NCBI GenBank assembly: GCA_039026375.1 | Contig: JBCCML010000007.1 | Location: forward strand, 62,001-126,000 | DNA length: 64,000 bases | Source of the DNA: Thermohalobaculum sp039026375 | GTDB lineage: Bacteria; Pseudomonadota; Alphaproteobacteria; Rhodobacterales; Rhodobacteraceae | Direction of reading: 5' to 3' | In this document: one piece after another, positions 34,275 to 43,167 of the stretch | How the letters are laid out: each line of letters starts with the position of its first letter | Position numbering within the stretch: the first letter of the stretch is position 1 | The notes under the pieces: generated by a model | The model's input: only the letters and a program-made list of their open reading frames with translations | What the model was told of the DNA's origin: nothing | Databases searched by the model: none | Position numbers and translations under genes: made by a program

Positions 34275-35980
34275 GTGCCCGTGGCGCGGGCGGCTTGGCT
34301 GATCAGTTTGGCGTCTGCCCGGGGCAACGGGAGATATCGGGCGCCCAGCGCGCTCGCCAGTTCCGCCGCGGCCGGTTGGGGCCGGTTGGCCGTGTCGATC
34401 AGGACCGTTGTCAGTCCTTCGTAGGCCCACGCCTTGGCGGCAGCCTGCGTGTCGATCAGCGCTTGCTGTCGGCCCGGGGTGCCGTCCAAAGCAATGTTGC
34501 CGCGGCCATCCGTCAGCAGCACCATGTAAGGCGTCGCCCCCCGGCGGCGCAGCTGTATGGCAAGGTGGCGCCCGTCAATCAGCGCCGCTGCAAGCGGCGT
34601 TCCGCCGCCGCCAGGCAGCACAGCCAATTGCCGCTTGGCCGCCAGCAACGAGCGTGTCGGCGGCAAGATCAAATCGGCTGAACTGCCGCGAAATGCAATC
34701 AGCGCCACCTTCTCGCGTCGGCGATACGCCTCGGACAACATCAGCTCGACCGCGCCCTTTGCTTCGGCCAATCGTGCTGCTGCCGCCGACCCGGACGCAT
34801 CCACCAGAAAGATCACGACGCTTTCGGCGGGCCGGAAGAAGCGGCGCGCGCGAAAATCCTCTGACTTGACGATCAAGCCTTGCCGCCCCGGCATTTCCCG
34901 CCGTCGGAGTGTTTGCCAAGGCGCGGCCTCGCGCAGGGTTGCCAAAACATCGAGCCGCGCACGTCCATCAGGTTTCGCCTTCGCAGACCCGGCGGGACGG
35001 CCATGGTCGGCGTGCTGCACGGCGCCTGACCCGCTGTCTGCCCCTCTGGCGCGCGACTTGCCGCCGTCATCCAGGCCCAACTCTGGTAGGATGGCGCGCG
35101 CTGCTTCCAGGACCCTGTCCTCTAGTGGCGCGTCAGATCGCGTGGATGTGTTGTCGGATGGCGTGTCGTCTTGTGGCTCTGGTGGTGGTGGCGGCTGCGC
35201 ATCTTCCTGCCCGTCCTCAGCGGGCATCCGAGTGGCCCGCGGTGCCAGGACCATGACGGCGGCTTCCTCCAAGTCGGTGTCGCGGACCATGCGCCGCCCC
35301 GACAGCGCCGCGATGACCCGCGCTGCCCGCAACGCCAGCAGCGGTGCTCGCATCGACGACACTCCAAGCATGGCGGCGCTTGCCGTCAGCACCTTGGCGG
35401 CGTGTCGGGGAACCCGCACTGACGCCAGACGCTCGCGCGCTTGTTCGATGTCTGTTGAGGCGGGCGGGCTCAGATCGGCCATGGCCAAATCATCTAACCG
35501 GACATGGAGCGCAAGACGCTCTGTCAGCGCTGCCTGCGCGCCCTCGTCGGGCTCGGCGGCCTCGTCAAGCAGAACCAGGCCGACGCGCGAAGCGCTGTCG
35601 ATGCGTTGCCCCGCACGTTCTGCCCGCACCCGGCCGGTGTCCAATACCGCCGCCAGTCTGCCCGCCAAGCCGGCACTCATCCGCTCGGCCATCGGCACTA
35701 CGATGACCCCGCCGTCAGCCTCGACCAGCAAGCCAGTTGCGCCAACCGGTCGTCCTGCTTGTAGGGTGGCAGTCAGATCCAGACCACCCAACAACCTGTC
35801 GTCGGCAATTTCTGGTGGCAGACGTCGCGGCGGTGCGGGCAGATAGGCGTTCAACAGCGCAAGCCACGCCTCCCGTGCCGGGCCAGCGCGGGCCTGCAGC
35901 ACAACACCACCCAAGCCGGCCGGATCGACGGCGAGGATGGCAGCAGCGCGCGCTGCCCTGTGCCAGGCGACAGCAGTCAC
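34271..35980 (-). CDS. bchD: Magnesium chelatase ATPase subunit D
   Basis: 569-aa subunit with a degenerate AAA+ half, an acidic/proline linker (PPPPPEPQDDTPSDN) and a C-terminal integrin-I domain whose MIDAS motif is VDASGSAA near residue 393. The BchI-like N-terminal half lacks a proper P-loop, as is normal for BchD. ALIDGRHLAIQLRRRG and LLTDGRGNIALDG complete the I domain. Overlaps bchI by 4 nt and bchO by 4 nt, forming a tight I-D-O operon. It bridges BchI and BchH during Mg insertion. Confidence 0.97.
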   Translation of the reverse strand: MTAVAWHRAARAAAILAVDPAGLGGVVLQARAGPAREAWLALLNAYLPAPPRRLPPEIADDRLLGGLDLTATLQAGRPVGATGLLVEADGGVIVVPMAERMSAGLAGRLAAVLDTGRVRAERAGQRIDSASRVGLVLLDEAAEPDEGAQAALTERLALHVRLDDLAMADLSPPASTDIEQARERLASVRVPRHAAKVLTASAAMLGVSSMRAPLLALRAARVIAALSGRRMVRDTDLEEAAVMVLAPRATRMPAEDGQEDAQPPPPPEPQDDTPSDNTSTRSDAPLEDRVLEAARAILPELGLDDGGKSRARGADSGSGAVQHADHGRPAGSAKAKPDGRARLDVLATLREAAPWQTLRRREMPGRQGLIVKSEDFRARRFFRPAESVVIFLVDASGSAAAARLAEAKGAVELMLSEAYRRREKVALIAFRGSSADLILPPTRSLLAAKRQLAVLPGGGGTPLAAALIDGRHLAIQLRRRGATPYMVLLTDGRGNIALDGTPGRQQALIDTQAAAKAWAYEGLTTVLIDTANRPQPAAAELASALGARYLPLPRADAKLISQAARATGT

Positions 35981-37011
35981 TCGGCGGCGGCCTTCAACGC
36001 CTCCGGCCCCAACACTTCGTCGATGGCACGGGCAATGCGCACGGCCGAGCCGGTCTCGTCCAGCGGATCACGCCTGAGGCGATGGCGCAGCGCCGGAATT
36101 GCGACCCGGCGCAAATGCGCTTGGCGCACCGTTCTGGCGCGATCAAGCGCTGCAGCGGCTCGGGCTGCGCGGATTAGCGTAAGTTCGCCGCGCAAACCGT
36201 CGGAGCCAACGGCTGCGCAAAGCCTGGCTGCGGTTTCGATGATCGCGTCGGGTGTCGCGACACGTTTCACGCTCTTCTGTGCAGCAAGCAAGCTACGCCG
36301 CACCGCGCGTTCTTTTGCTGCCCATTTTCTGAGGAAGCGCTCTGGCGCACGGTCATAGTCGTCACGCCGACGGATCACTTCGACGCGATCTTCGATATCT
36401 TTTGGTGAGCCCACTTCGACCGATAGCCCGAAACGGTCCAACAATTGAGGCCGTAATTCACCTTCTTCGGGGTTGCCGGAACCTACCAACACGAACCTGG
36501 CTGGATGGCGGATCGACAGACCTTCTCGCTCCACGACGTTTTCGCCGGACGCTGCCACGTCCAGCAGGAGGTCGACCAGATGATCCTCCAGCAGATTAAC
36601 TTCGTCGATGTAGAGAAAGCCTCGATTAGCACGAGCCAACAGGCCGGGCTCAAAGACCTTTTCACCGCCAGCCAGGGCGCGTTCAAGGTCCAGGGCGCCG
36701 ACGACACGATCCTCCGTTGCCCCCAAAGGTAGATCCACGACAGGTGTCGGAATTTCAATCGTTGGGTCTTCCGGGGCGCCGGCTGCGCGCCCGGGTACAG
36801 CCTCGCCCGGACGCGAGTTGTAAGCGCAGTCTGGCCGCACCTCGATCGGCGGCAACAGCGCTGCCAACGCCCGCACCGCCGTCGACTTACCGGTCCCACG
36901 ATCGCCAAACACCAGAACCCCACCGATAGAGGGGTCGACGGCCGCCAGGAGAATTGAACTCTTCATCTCATCTTGGCCGACGATTGCCGTGAACGGAAAT
37001 GGCTGTGTCAT
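35977..37011 (-). CDS. bchI: Magnesium chelatase ATPase subunit I
   Basis: 344-aa AAA+ motor of Mg chelatase. Walker A VFGDRGTGKSTAVRAL near residue 35, insertion carrying PDCAYNSRPGE, Walker B GFLYIDEVNLLEDHLVD near 150, sensor 1 FVLVGSGNPEEGELRPQ, and the Arg finger region LLDRFGLSVEV. The ATG overlaps the crtA stop by 4 nt, so the Mg chelatase genes are transcribed from the crtA promoter with its PpsR boxes. Confidence 0.98.
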   Translation of the reverse strand: MTQPFPFTAIVGQDEMKSSILLAAVDPSIGGVLVFGDRGTGKSTAVRALAALLPPIEVRPDCAYNSRPGEAVPGRAAGAPEDPTIEIPTPVVDLPLGATEDRVVGALDLERALAGGEKVFEPGLLARANRGFLYIDEVNLLEDHLVDLLLDVAASGENVVEREGLSIRHPARFVLVGSGNPEEGELRPQLLDRFGLSVEVGSPKDIEDRVEVIRRRDDYDRAPERFLRKWAAKERAVRRSLLAAQKSVKRVATPDAIIETAARLCAAVGSDGLRGELTLIRAARAAAALDRARTVRQAHLRRVAIPALRHRLRRDPLDETGSAVRIARAIDEVLGPEALKAAAE

Positions 37012-37730
37012 GACGCCAGGGCCTGTGGTTCAAGTGCTTGTAAAGGGCTGCAGCCTTCCCAGGTTCCTCTTGCGCCTAGGATCTGGAAGCGAGCGTATAG
37101 TTCTTCCTTGAACCAATGGCCCTCTCGAACTGCCCTAATGGCGCGTGCATGAGGGCCGTCCGCGCGGGCAAAGTTCGCCATGCTTTTAGTGTCTGGCCAG
37201 ATGGAGAATGTTACCTGGTGCAACCACGGCACCTCACCGATGCCGATCTTGAAGGCCACGTTCGGATCTTGTCCGATCGCTTCAGAAATCGACGGCACGT
37301 GGCCCCAGAACTTGGTGAGGATTTTCTTTTTGATCGTTGCTCGTGTCAGGGCTGCGACAGGTCCGTGCGCCGTTGCTTCGGATGGAGCAAAGGGCTCATG
37401 GCCTGACCATTTCCCCCGCGACGACGTTGGTGACAGAAAGACCGTCCAGCTTTCCGCGGCGTGTTGTCGGTAACGCCGATAGACCGGCGCATCCCATGTC
37501 TGCCGCCTGGCGGTCTCTTCATCGGGCCACGTGGCAAGGATTGCGTAAACGGCAGTGTTCGGCAGGGGGGTAAAGCCCTCTCCGGTGCCGGAACCACAAA
37601 GTTTCCAAAAGCCGATTCCCGGGCACGTAGCCAAGGCTGCCCGAGACAGGCCCATTTGTACGAATGCCCACAACTTTCCGCTGTGGGAGAAGCGAAAGAA
37701 ACTGAGACTGACGGCCTGACTGCGTTCCAT
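37008..37730 (-). CDS. crtA: Spheroidene monooxygenase
   Basis: 240-aa enzyme that introduces the C2 keto group of spheroidene to give spheroidenone in oxygen. Starts MERSQAVSLSFFRFSHSG; the open frame to 37937 crosses into the shared promoter and is not used. Landmarks: GLSRAALATCPGIGFWKLCG, GEGFTPLPNTAVYAI, WTVFLSPTSSRGKWSG, and the heme-binding-type ATIKKKILTKFW helix. First gene of crtA-bchI-bchD-bchO and divergent from crtI; the 88-bp intergenic region holds PpsR boxes. Confidence 0.96.
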   Translation of the reverse strand: MERSQAVSLSFFRFSHSGKLWAFVQMGLSRAALATCPGIGFWKLCGSGTGEGFTPLPNTAVYAILATWPDEETARRQTWDAPVYRRYRQHAAESWTVFLSPTSSRGKWSGHEPFAPSEATAHGPVAALTRATIKKKILTKFWGHVPSISEAIGQDPNVAFKIGIGEVPWLHQVTFSIWPDTKSMANFARADGPHARAIRAVREGHWFKEELYARFQILGARGTWEGCSPLQALEPQALAS

Positions 37731-37784
37731 AGCCCTTAGGGTCGCGCTTGTTCGTGGGCTGATTAGGCGTGGCAAGACGGGAAT

Positions 37785-37802
37785 TGTCAATCTGAATAGA
37801 CA
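37785..37802. promoter_or_regulatory. PpsR box 1, crtA/crtI divergent promoter
   Basis: TGTCAATCTGAATAGACA, a perfect TGT-N12-ACA. It lies 54 bp upstream of crtA and 16 bp upstream of crtI. Together with the box 7 bp downstream it forms the paired arrangement expected for cooperative PpsR binding. Confidence 0.8.
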
Positions 37803-37809
37803 CTGATAC

Positions 37810-37827
37810 CGTCGTGACATGCTGACA
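37810..37827. promoter_or_regulatory. PpsR box 2, overlapping crtI start
   Basis: CGTCGTGACATGCTGACA: CGT-N12-ACA, one mismatch in the first half-site, 7 bp after box 1. It covers the crtI ATG, so a bound repressor would block crtI directly. Confidence 0.55.
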
Positions 37828-39363
37828 CGTGTCGACTCGCGCATTGTCCTCGACGAACGTCCAGACGGGCGCCCTCGGGCGATTGTCATCGGGGCAGGCT
37901 TTGGTGGATTAGCGTCCGCCATGCGCCTCGCAGCCAAAGGCTACCGGGTAGATGTGTTGGATCGTTTGGACTGCCCCGGCGGGCGGGGTTCCGCCCTGCA
38001 TGTCGAGGGTCACCGCTTTGACTTGGGTCCCACCATCGTCACGGCGCCCCAGGTCTTTCGCGAGCTTTGGGCCGCTTGTGGCCAGGACTTCGATACGGAC
38101 GTTGATCTCAGGTCTCTGGATCCGTTTTACGAAATCCGTTGGCCCGATGGGTCAAAACTGGCTGCGCGTTCCGATGCCAAGGCGATGCGGGAAGAAGTGG
38201 AGCGGCTGTCGCCTGCTGATCTGGCCGGATACGACCGTTTCATGCGCGACAGCGAACGGCGCTACACCTTTGGCTTCGAAGGCCTGGGGCGGCGGTCAAT
38301 GCACGAGCTTTGGGAGCTGATAAAGGTCCTGCCAACCTTCGCCTGGCTTCGGGCGGATCGCTCCGTCTACGCACATGCGGCAAGACGTGTTCGGGACGAG
38401 CGTCTGCGGATGGCCCTGTCATTCCATCCGCTCTTCATTGGCGGTAATCCCTTCCATGTGACCTCGATGTACATCTTGGTCAGCTATCTCGAGAAGGCCT
38501 TTGGGGTCCATTATGCGATTGGCGGCGCTGCTGCCGTGGCGCGCGCCATGGCGGACGTTGTGGTGCGCTTGGGCGGCCAGGTGCACTTGAACACGGATGT
38601 CGACGAGATCGTCACCGACGGCGTCAGGGTCACGGGCGTGCGCTTGGCGGATGGAACTGTGATGTCTGCGCCGGTGGTCGTGTCAAACGCTGACGCGGGC
38701 CATACCTACACGCGGCTGCTGCGTAACTGGCCGAAAAAGCGTTGGACCCAAGAGCGTCTGGATCGCACGCGCTGGTCGATGGGACTGTTCGTCTGGTACT
38801 TCGGCACCAAAGGGACCCGCAACATGTGGCCCGACGTCGGCCACCACACGATTCTCAATGGTCCCCGCTACCGGGAATTGGTCCGTGACATCTTCATCCG
38901 CGGTCACTTGGCCGATGACATGAGCCTGTATGTCCACCGCCCGTCAGTTACCGATCCCACTTGCGCGCCCGATGGTGACGACACGTTTTACGCATTGTCC
39001 CCGGTGCCACATCTCGGATTCGACACCAAGGTTGACTGGTCGGCTCAGGCTGAACCGTATCGTCAGAAGGTCTTGGCCATGCTGGAACAGTCCATGCCTG
39101 GAATAGGGGCCCGGGTCACTGCGAGCAGAGTGTTCACGCCAGAAGACTTCCGCGATCGATACCTCAGCCCGCATGGTTGCGGTTTTTCAATTGAGCCACG
39201 GATCTTGCAGTCGGCATGGTTCCGTCCGCACAATGTCTCTGAAGAGATCCCAGGGCTGTGGTTGGCAGGCGCTGGTACGCATCCTGGCGCGGGCTTGCCG
39301 GGCGTGGTCGCTTCGGCAGAAGTTTTGGCACAACTCGTGCCCAGCCCAGAGGCCGTCAGATGA
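37819..39363 (+). CDS. crtI: Phytoene desaturase (neurosporene-forming)
   Basis: 514-aa FAD enzyme that desaturates phytoene; in spheroidene producers it stops at neurosporene. N-terminal dinucleotide fold IVIGAGFGGLASAMRLAAKG near residue 22, RGSALHVEGHRFDLGPTIV, FHPLFIGGNPFHVTSMY, and the C-terminal FAD motif LAGAGTHPGAGLPGVVASA. The ATG lies inside a PpsR box. The stop overlaps the crtB start by 4 nt. Whether it makes three or four desaturations cannot be read from the sequence; the presence of crtC/D/F/A argues for neurosporene. Confidence 0.96.
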   Translation: MLTRVDSRIVLDERPDGRPRAIVIGAGFGGLASAMRLAAKGYRVDVLDRLDCPGGRGSALHVEGHRFDLGPTIVTAPQVFRELWAACGQDFDTDVDLRSLDPFYEIRWPDGSKLAARSDAKAMREEVERLSPADLAGYDRFMRDSERRYTFGFEGLGRRSMHELWELIKVLPTFAWLRADRSVYAHAARRVRDERLRMALSFHPLFIGGNPFHVTSMYILVSYLEKAFGVHYAIGGAAAVARAMADVVVRLGGQVHLNTDVDEIVTDGVRVTGVRLADGTVMSAPVVVSNADAGHTYTRLLRNWPKKRWTQERLDRTRWSMGLFVWYFGTKGTRNMWPDVGHHTILNGPRYRELVRDIFIRGHLADDMSLYVHRPSVTDPTCAPDGDDTFYALSPVPHLGFDTKVDWSAQAEPYRQKVLAMLEQSMPGIGARVTASRVFTPEDFRDRYLSPHGCGFSIEPRILQSAWFRPHNVSEEIPGLWLAGAGTHPGAGLPGVVASAEVLAQLVPSPEAVR

Positions 39364-40442
39364 CGTCGGCTGCCGATCTCGCTTATTGTCGCGAAGCCAT
39401 CAAGCATGGGTCGAAGTCCTTTTATGCAGCGTCGAAACTGCTGCCAACACGGGTTCGAGATGCGTCCTTGGCCCTCTACGCTTTTTGCCGATTAGCCGAT
39501 GATGCGGTTGACCTTCAGTCAGAGAAGGCGGCGGCTGTCGTACAGCTTCGTGCGCGGCTGGACCGCGCTTATCGCGGCGAACCGCTGGACGACCCGGTCG
39601 AGCGGGCGTTTACTGAAATGGTTGTCTCGTTCGACATGCCGCGTGCGCTGCCGGATGCGCTCATCGAAGGGTTGGACTGGGATGCCCGCGGCTGCCGGTA
39701 TCGCTCGCTGTCTGATGTGCGCGCATACTCCGCACGGGTGGCGTCGGCGGTCGGTGTGATGATGGCCGTGTTGATGGGTGTGCGGGATCGCGATGCGTTG
39801 GCGCGCGCATGTGATTTGGGCGTTGCGATGCAACTCACCAACATAGCGCGCGACATTGGCGAGGACGCTCAAGAAGGCCGCATCTACCTGCCATTGGATT
39901 GGTTCTACGATGCGGATCTAGACCCTGACGACTTCCTTTCTAAGCCGGAACACCGCCCGGAAGTGGCAGACATGGCGAAGCGGCTGCTGAAGGAGTCGGA
40001 CCGCCTGTACAATAGGGCCGAGGCGGGGATCGCCGCGTTGCCCGCAGATTGCCGTCCTGGAATCTACGCCGCGCGCAACATTTATGCCGGCATCGGTAAG
40101 CACATCCGCGGTGCTGGATATGACTCGATCACTCGACGCGCTCACACGGGGCTGACGGAAAAGATCGGTCTGATGATCCTGTCTTTGGGGCAGGCTGTCA
40201 CCGGCAGCGTTATGCCCAGATCAGCAGTGATCCATGCCGACCCTCTGGACGAGACGGCCTTCTTGATCGACGCGGCCTGCGCAGAGCCGGCAGCCGATCA
40301 GTCCTGGGGGGATGGGAAACTGGGCACGCTGGTTTCGGTCTTTGCGACCTTGAAGGAGCGTGATCTTGAGCGGCGCAACAAAGCGCAGGATCGCGCACGG
40401 TCTGCCGTCGGCAGTTGGCAGGCGGACCCGAACGCCACATGA
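39360..40442 (+). CDS. crtB: Phytoene synthase
   Basis: 360-aa squalene/phytoene synthase family protein that condenses two geranylgeranyl diphosphates. Begins MTSAADLAYCREAIKHGSKS at the ATG overlapping the crtI stop; longer starts are inside crtI. The first Asp-rich motif is FCRLADDAVD near residue 40, the second TNIARDIGEDAQEGRIYLP near 165. The C-terminal tail (about 60 residues past the core) is Ala/Asp-rich and ends in overlap with tspO. Substrate comes from CrtE at 45.7 kb. Confidence 0.96.
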   Translation: MTSAADLAYCREAIKHGSKSFYAASKLLPTRVRDASLALYAFCRLADDAVDLQSEKAAAVVQLRARLDRAYRGEPLDDPVERAFTEMVVSFDMPRALPDALIEGLDWDARGCRYRSLSDVRAYSARVASAVGVMMAVLMGVRDRDALARACDLGVAMQLTNIARDIGEDAQEGRIYLPLDWFYDADLDPDDFLSKPEHRPEVADMAKRLLKESDRLYNRAEAGIAALPADCRPGIYAARNIYAGIGKHIRGAGYDSITRRAHTGLTEKIGLMILSLGQAVTGSVMPRSAVIHADPLDETAFLIDAACAEPAADQSWGDGKLGTLVSVFATLKERDLERRNKAQDRARSAVGSWQADPNAT

Positions 40443-40930
40443 TACCTGAAATAGACTGGATCGTTTTCGGGATTTGTCTGGCTGCTTGCTTTGCGGCGGG
40501 CACCACCGGGGCCGTGTTCCCGCCGGGTCCGTGGTACGAGCGCTTGGCGAAGCCGACGTGGACGCCGCCCAATTGGCTGTTTCCCGTGGCGTGGATGCTG
40601 CTTTACGTCGGGATGTCCTTGGCAGCAGGGATCGTTGCCCCTCTCGAAGGCAGTGGACAGGCCATGGCTTTGTGGTCCCTCCAGATCGCCCTGAACACTC
40701 TGTGGACGCCGATTTTCTTTGGATTACGCCGCATCAAGGGGGCTATTCCCGTTGTCATTGCGCTGTGGGCGGCGGTGGCGGCGACTGCGGTTGCCTTCTT
40801 GTCATTAGATACGCTCGCGGGCCTATTGCTCATTCCGTATGTGGTTTGGTGCACAGTCGCGGCGGCGCTGAACGTTGCTGTTTGGCGTCTCAACCCGGAC
40901 GTCCAGCCGTTCGATCCGGCAAAGGCCTGA
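40439..40930 (+). CDS. tspO: Tryptophan-rich sensory protein (TspO/MBR)
   Basis: 163-aa outer-membrane type five-helix protein; begins MIPEIDWIVFGIC at the ATG overlapping the crtB stop. Signature PPGPWYERLAKPTWTPPNW and LWTPIFFGLRRI are intact, including the Trp-rich porphyrin-binding loop. In R. sphaeroides TspO exports tetrapyrrole intermediates and represses pigment genes in oxygen. The usual crtI-crtB-tspO order is conserved; what follows (a TonB-dependent receptor) is not usual. Confidence 0.96.
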   Translation: MIPEIDWIVFGICLAACFAAGTTGAVFPPGPWYERLAKPTWTPPNWLFPVAWMLLYVGMSLAAGIVAPLEGSGQAMALWSLQIALNTLWTPIFFGLRRIKGAIPVVIALWAAVAATAVAFLSLDTLAGLLLIPYVVWCTVAAALNVAVWRLNPDVQPFDPAKA

Positions 40931-40975
40931 CGCCCGCTTATTCCACTTCGCGGAAAGGTGTCGCAAAGGCAAAAT

Positions 40976-41004
40976 TTGACATCTCTGTAATCGCTGGCTA
41001 GCTC
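40976..41004 (+). promoter_or_regulatory. Possible promoter of the TonB-dependent receptor gene
   Basis: TTGACA at 40976 matches a -35 exactly; with a 17-bp spacer the -10 would be TAGCTC, a poor match. The surrounding 149-bp gap holds no PpsR box that I can find, suggesting control separate from the crt genes. Confidence 0.3.
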
Positions 41005-41079
41005 ATAACGAAGCGCAGCTACCTCACATCGTATCGGCCGCCACGCTCATCTTGCAAATCGCTGAGAGCGGGGGCCCTC

Positions 41080-43146
41080 ATGTTCAGACTAGGGAAAGCA
41101 GGCGTACGCCTGCTGAGTTCGGCTAGCTTGTTGGCAGTCGTAAGTGCGAATGCTCATGCGCAAACCAACGGGGAGGAGAGCCCGGAGGGCATCGTCCTCG
41201 ACACCATCGTCATTTCTGCCGGTCAGGAAAAAGTGCAGAGTGACACGCCACAATCTGTGTCTGTAGTCACGCAGGAAGATCTGGACCGCGAACAACCAAC
41301 GACCGTCGGCGATCTGTTCGAAGACCTGCCGGGCGTCACAGCGACGGGGACCGAGCGGGTCCTGGGTGAGCGCTTCAACATCCGTGGTTTCGGTGGTGAC
41401 AGCTTCGACGGGGGCGATGAGCGGCGCATCATCATCCAAATCGACGGTGCCACAAAGTTCTATCAGCAGTACCGCCTGGGCGCGCTGTTCACGGACCCTG
41501 AGCTGTTCAAGCGGATTGAAGTGCTACGCGGCCCGGCGTCATCGACCCTTTATGGCTCGGGTGCGTTGGCCGGTGTGATCACGCTTGAGACCAAGGACGC
41601 ATCCGATTTCTTGGAAGCCGGTGACCGCTTTGCCGGACGCCTGAAGCTGGAAGGTTCGTCCAACGGCGCAGGTTATCTGGTCGGCGGGATCTTTGCTGCG
41701 CGTCCCGTCGAGAACATCGAGCTGTTGGCTGCGCTGAACTACCGCCGGTACGGAAGTATCGAGGACGGCGCGGGTGCGGAGTTGGCTGGTTCGTCTTTCG
41801 ACGCCCCGTCTGGTCTGATCAAACTGGGGATAGACTTCGGCAGCGATAACGAGCACCGGATTGAAGCATCCTACCAGCACTGGACGACCGAAGAGAGCGG
41901 CGGCGAGTACGAGCAAACCAGCACAAGTGCTGCTTTTGGTGACGTCGATCGTGAAGTAACCGACCAGACCGCGATCCTGAACTACACCTACCAACCAGAC
42001 AATGATCTGATCGACCTCGAGGCGACGGTGTCCTACTCGAACACCGAGGTTTCGCAGCGGAATGCGACCAACCCACTGATGATCCCCAGCACACTCTTCC
42101 AGGACTCGGACTATTCGTACGAGACATGGCAGGGCCGGATCGAAAACACCTTCACGTTTGGCTCGGAAGACGACATCCTGGCGTTCCTTACGGTCGGTGC
42201 CCAAGTCAGTGAGCAAACCCGGGTTGGTGAGGCGGAGCCCTTCTTCCTATCGCCGAACGGATTCATCGCGTTCCAGCCGGGCGGTACTGATTTCAAGATC
42301 GCCGGTTACGCCCAGGCCGAGGTCCTTTTCCCGTTTGGCCTGACGCTGATCCCCGGCCTGCGCTATGAGTACTCGGAATTGGAACCGGATGGCCTGAACA
42401 CAAGCTTCAGCCAATCGGTATCGAACACCGCGATTTCGCCGAAGCTCGCCGTGCTGCAGGAGATTACCGACGAGATTAACATCTTCGCCTCGGTTGCCTA
42501 CACGGAACGCCTGCCGGTTTTGGACGAAGTCTTCGATGGAAACAGCGGCAACTTGCTGCTGGAACCTGAATCGGCCCTGAACTTCGATGTGGGCGTCTCG
42601 TACTCGTCGGAATCCGTAATTGTCGATGGCGATGCGCTCGTCGCAAAGCTTACCTTCTTCCGAAACGATGTTGAAAATCTAATCGATCGGGCGACACAAG
42701 CCGATCCATACTTCAACGTGAACCAAGCCTTGATCCAGGGCGTTGAGTTCGAGGCAGGGTACGACACCGGGGAATACTTTGCCCGCGTGGCCGCGACGGC
42801 CATCCGAGGGGAAAACGAGACCACCGGTACGCCACTTACATCGATTCCGGCTGACCAGGTGTCGGTGACAGTGGGGCGGCGCTTCCTACAGGATGGTATC
42901 ACCATCGGCGCGCGTGGTGTCTTTGCACGAACTCAAGATGACCTTCCGGTCACATCTCAGGATACGCCCGGCTACGGGATCATGGATCTGTTTGCCAGCT
43001 GGGAACCAAATGAAACCGGTCCGTTGAAGGGCACTCAGGTGCGCTTGAGCATCGAGAACGTTTTCGACAAGACCTACCAGCCGCACCTGTCGAACGATAA
43101 TGGCCGCGGGCGGACGTTCAGGCTGACCTTCGTTCAGCCGTTCTAA
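41080..43146 (+). CDS. TonB-dependent outer-membrane receptor
   Basis: 688 aa: signal peptide MFRLGKAGVRLLSSASLLAVV (cut after AHA), a TonB-box-like DTIVISAG stretch, a plug domain (TPQSVSVVTQEDLDREQPTT, FNIRGFGGDSF, RIEVLRGPASSTLYGSGALAGVI) and a 22-strand-type barrel ending in a terminal Phe (RLTFVQPF). The plug resembles heme/hemoglobin or siderophore receptors; the ligand is not readable. It lies between tspO and crtC, convergent with crtC (21-nt gap), which is not the usual place for a receptor. It could import iron, heme or cobalamin needed for pigment synthesis, but this is inference. Confidence 0.88.
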   Translation: MFRLGKAGVRLLSSASLLAVVSANAHAQTNGEESPEGIVLDTIVISAGQEKVQSDTPQSVSVVTQEDLDREQPTTVGDLFEDLPGVTATGTERVLGERFNIRGFGGDSFDGGDERRIIIQIDGATKFYQQYRLGALFTDPELFKRIEVLRGPASSTLYGSGALAGVITLETKDASDFLEAGDRFAGRLKLEGSSNGAGYLVGGIFAARPVENIELLAALNYRRYGSIEDGAGAELAGSSFDAPSGLIKLGIDFGSDNEHRIEASYQHWTTEESGGEYEQTSTSAAFGDVDREVTDQTAILNYTYQPDNDLIDLEATVSYSNTEVSQRNATNPLMIPSTLFQDSDYSYETWQGRIENTFTFGSEDDILAFLTVGAQVSEQTRVGEAEPFFLSPNGFIAFQPGGTDFKIAGYAQAEVLFPFGLTLIPGLRYEYSELEPDGLNTSFSQSVSNTAISPKLAVLQEITDEINIFASVAYTERLPVLDEVFDGNSGNLLLEPESALNFDVGVSYSSESVIVDGDALVAKLTFFRNDVENLIDRATQADPYFNVNQALIQGVEFEAGYDTGEYFARVAATAIRGENETTGTPLTSIPADQVSVTVGRRFLQDGITIGARGVFARTQDDLPVTSQDTPGYGIMDLFASWEPNETGPLKGTQVRLSIENVFDKTYQPHLSNDNGRGRTFRLTFVQPF

Positions 43147-43167
43147 GCGATCACGGACCGGGCGGCT

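Noticed and set aside
34557..35846. 429-codon frame antisense to bchD
   Set aside because: Shadow frame with Ser/Arg-rich composition, no start signal and no family.
40931..41079. PpsR box upstream of the TonB-dependent receptor
   Set aside because: TGTCGC...TTTGACA has the right half-sites but a 17-nt gap instead of 12.
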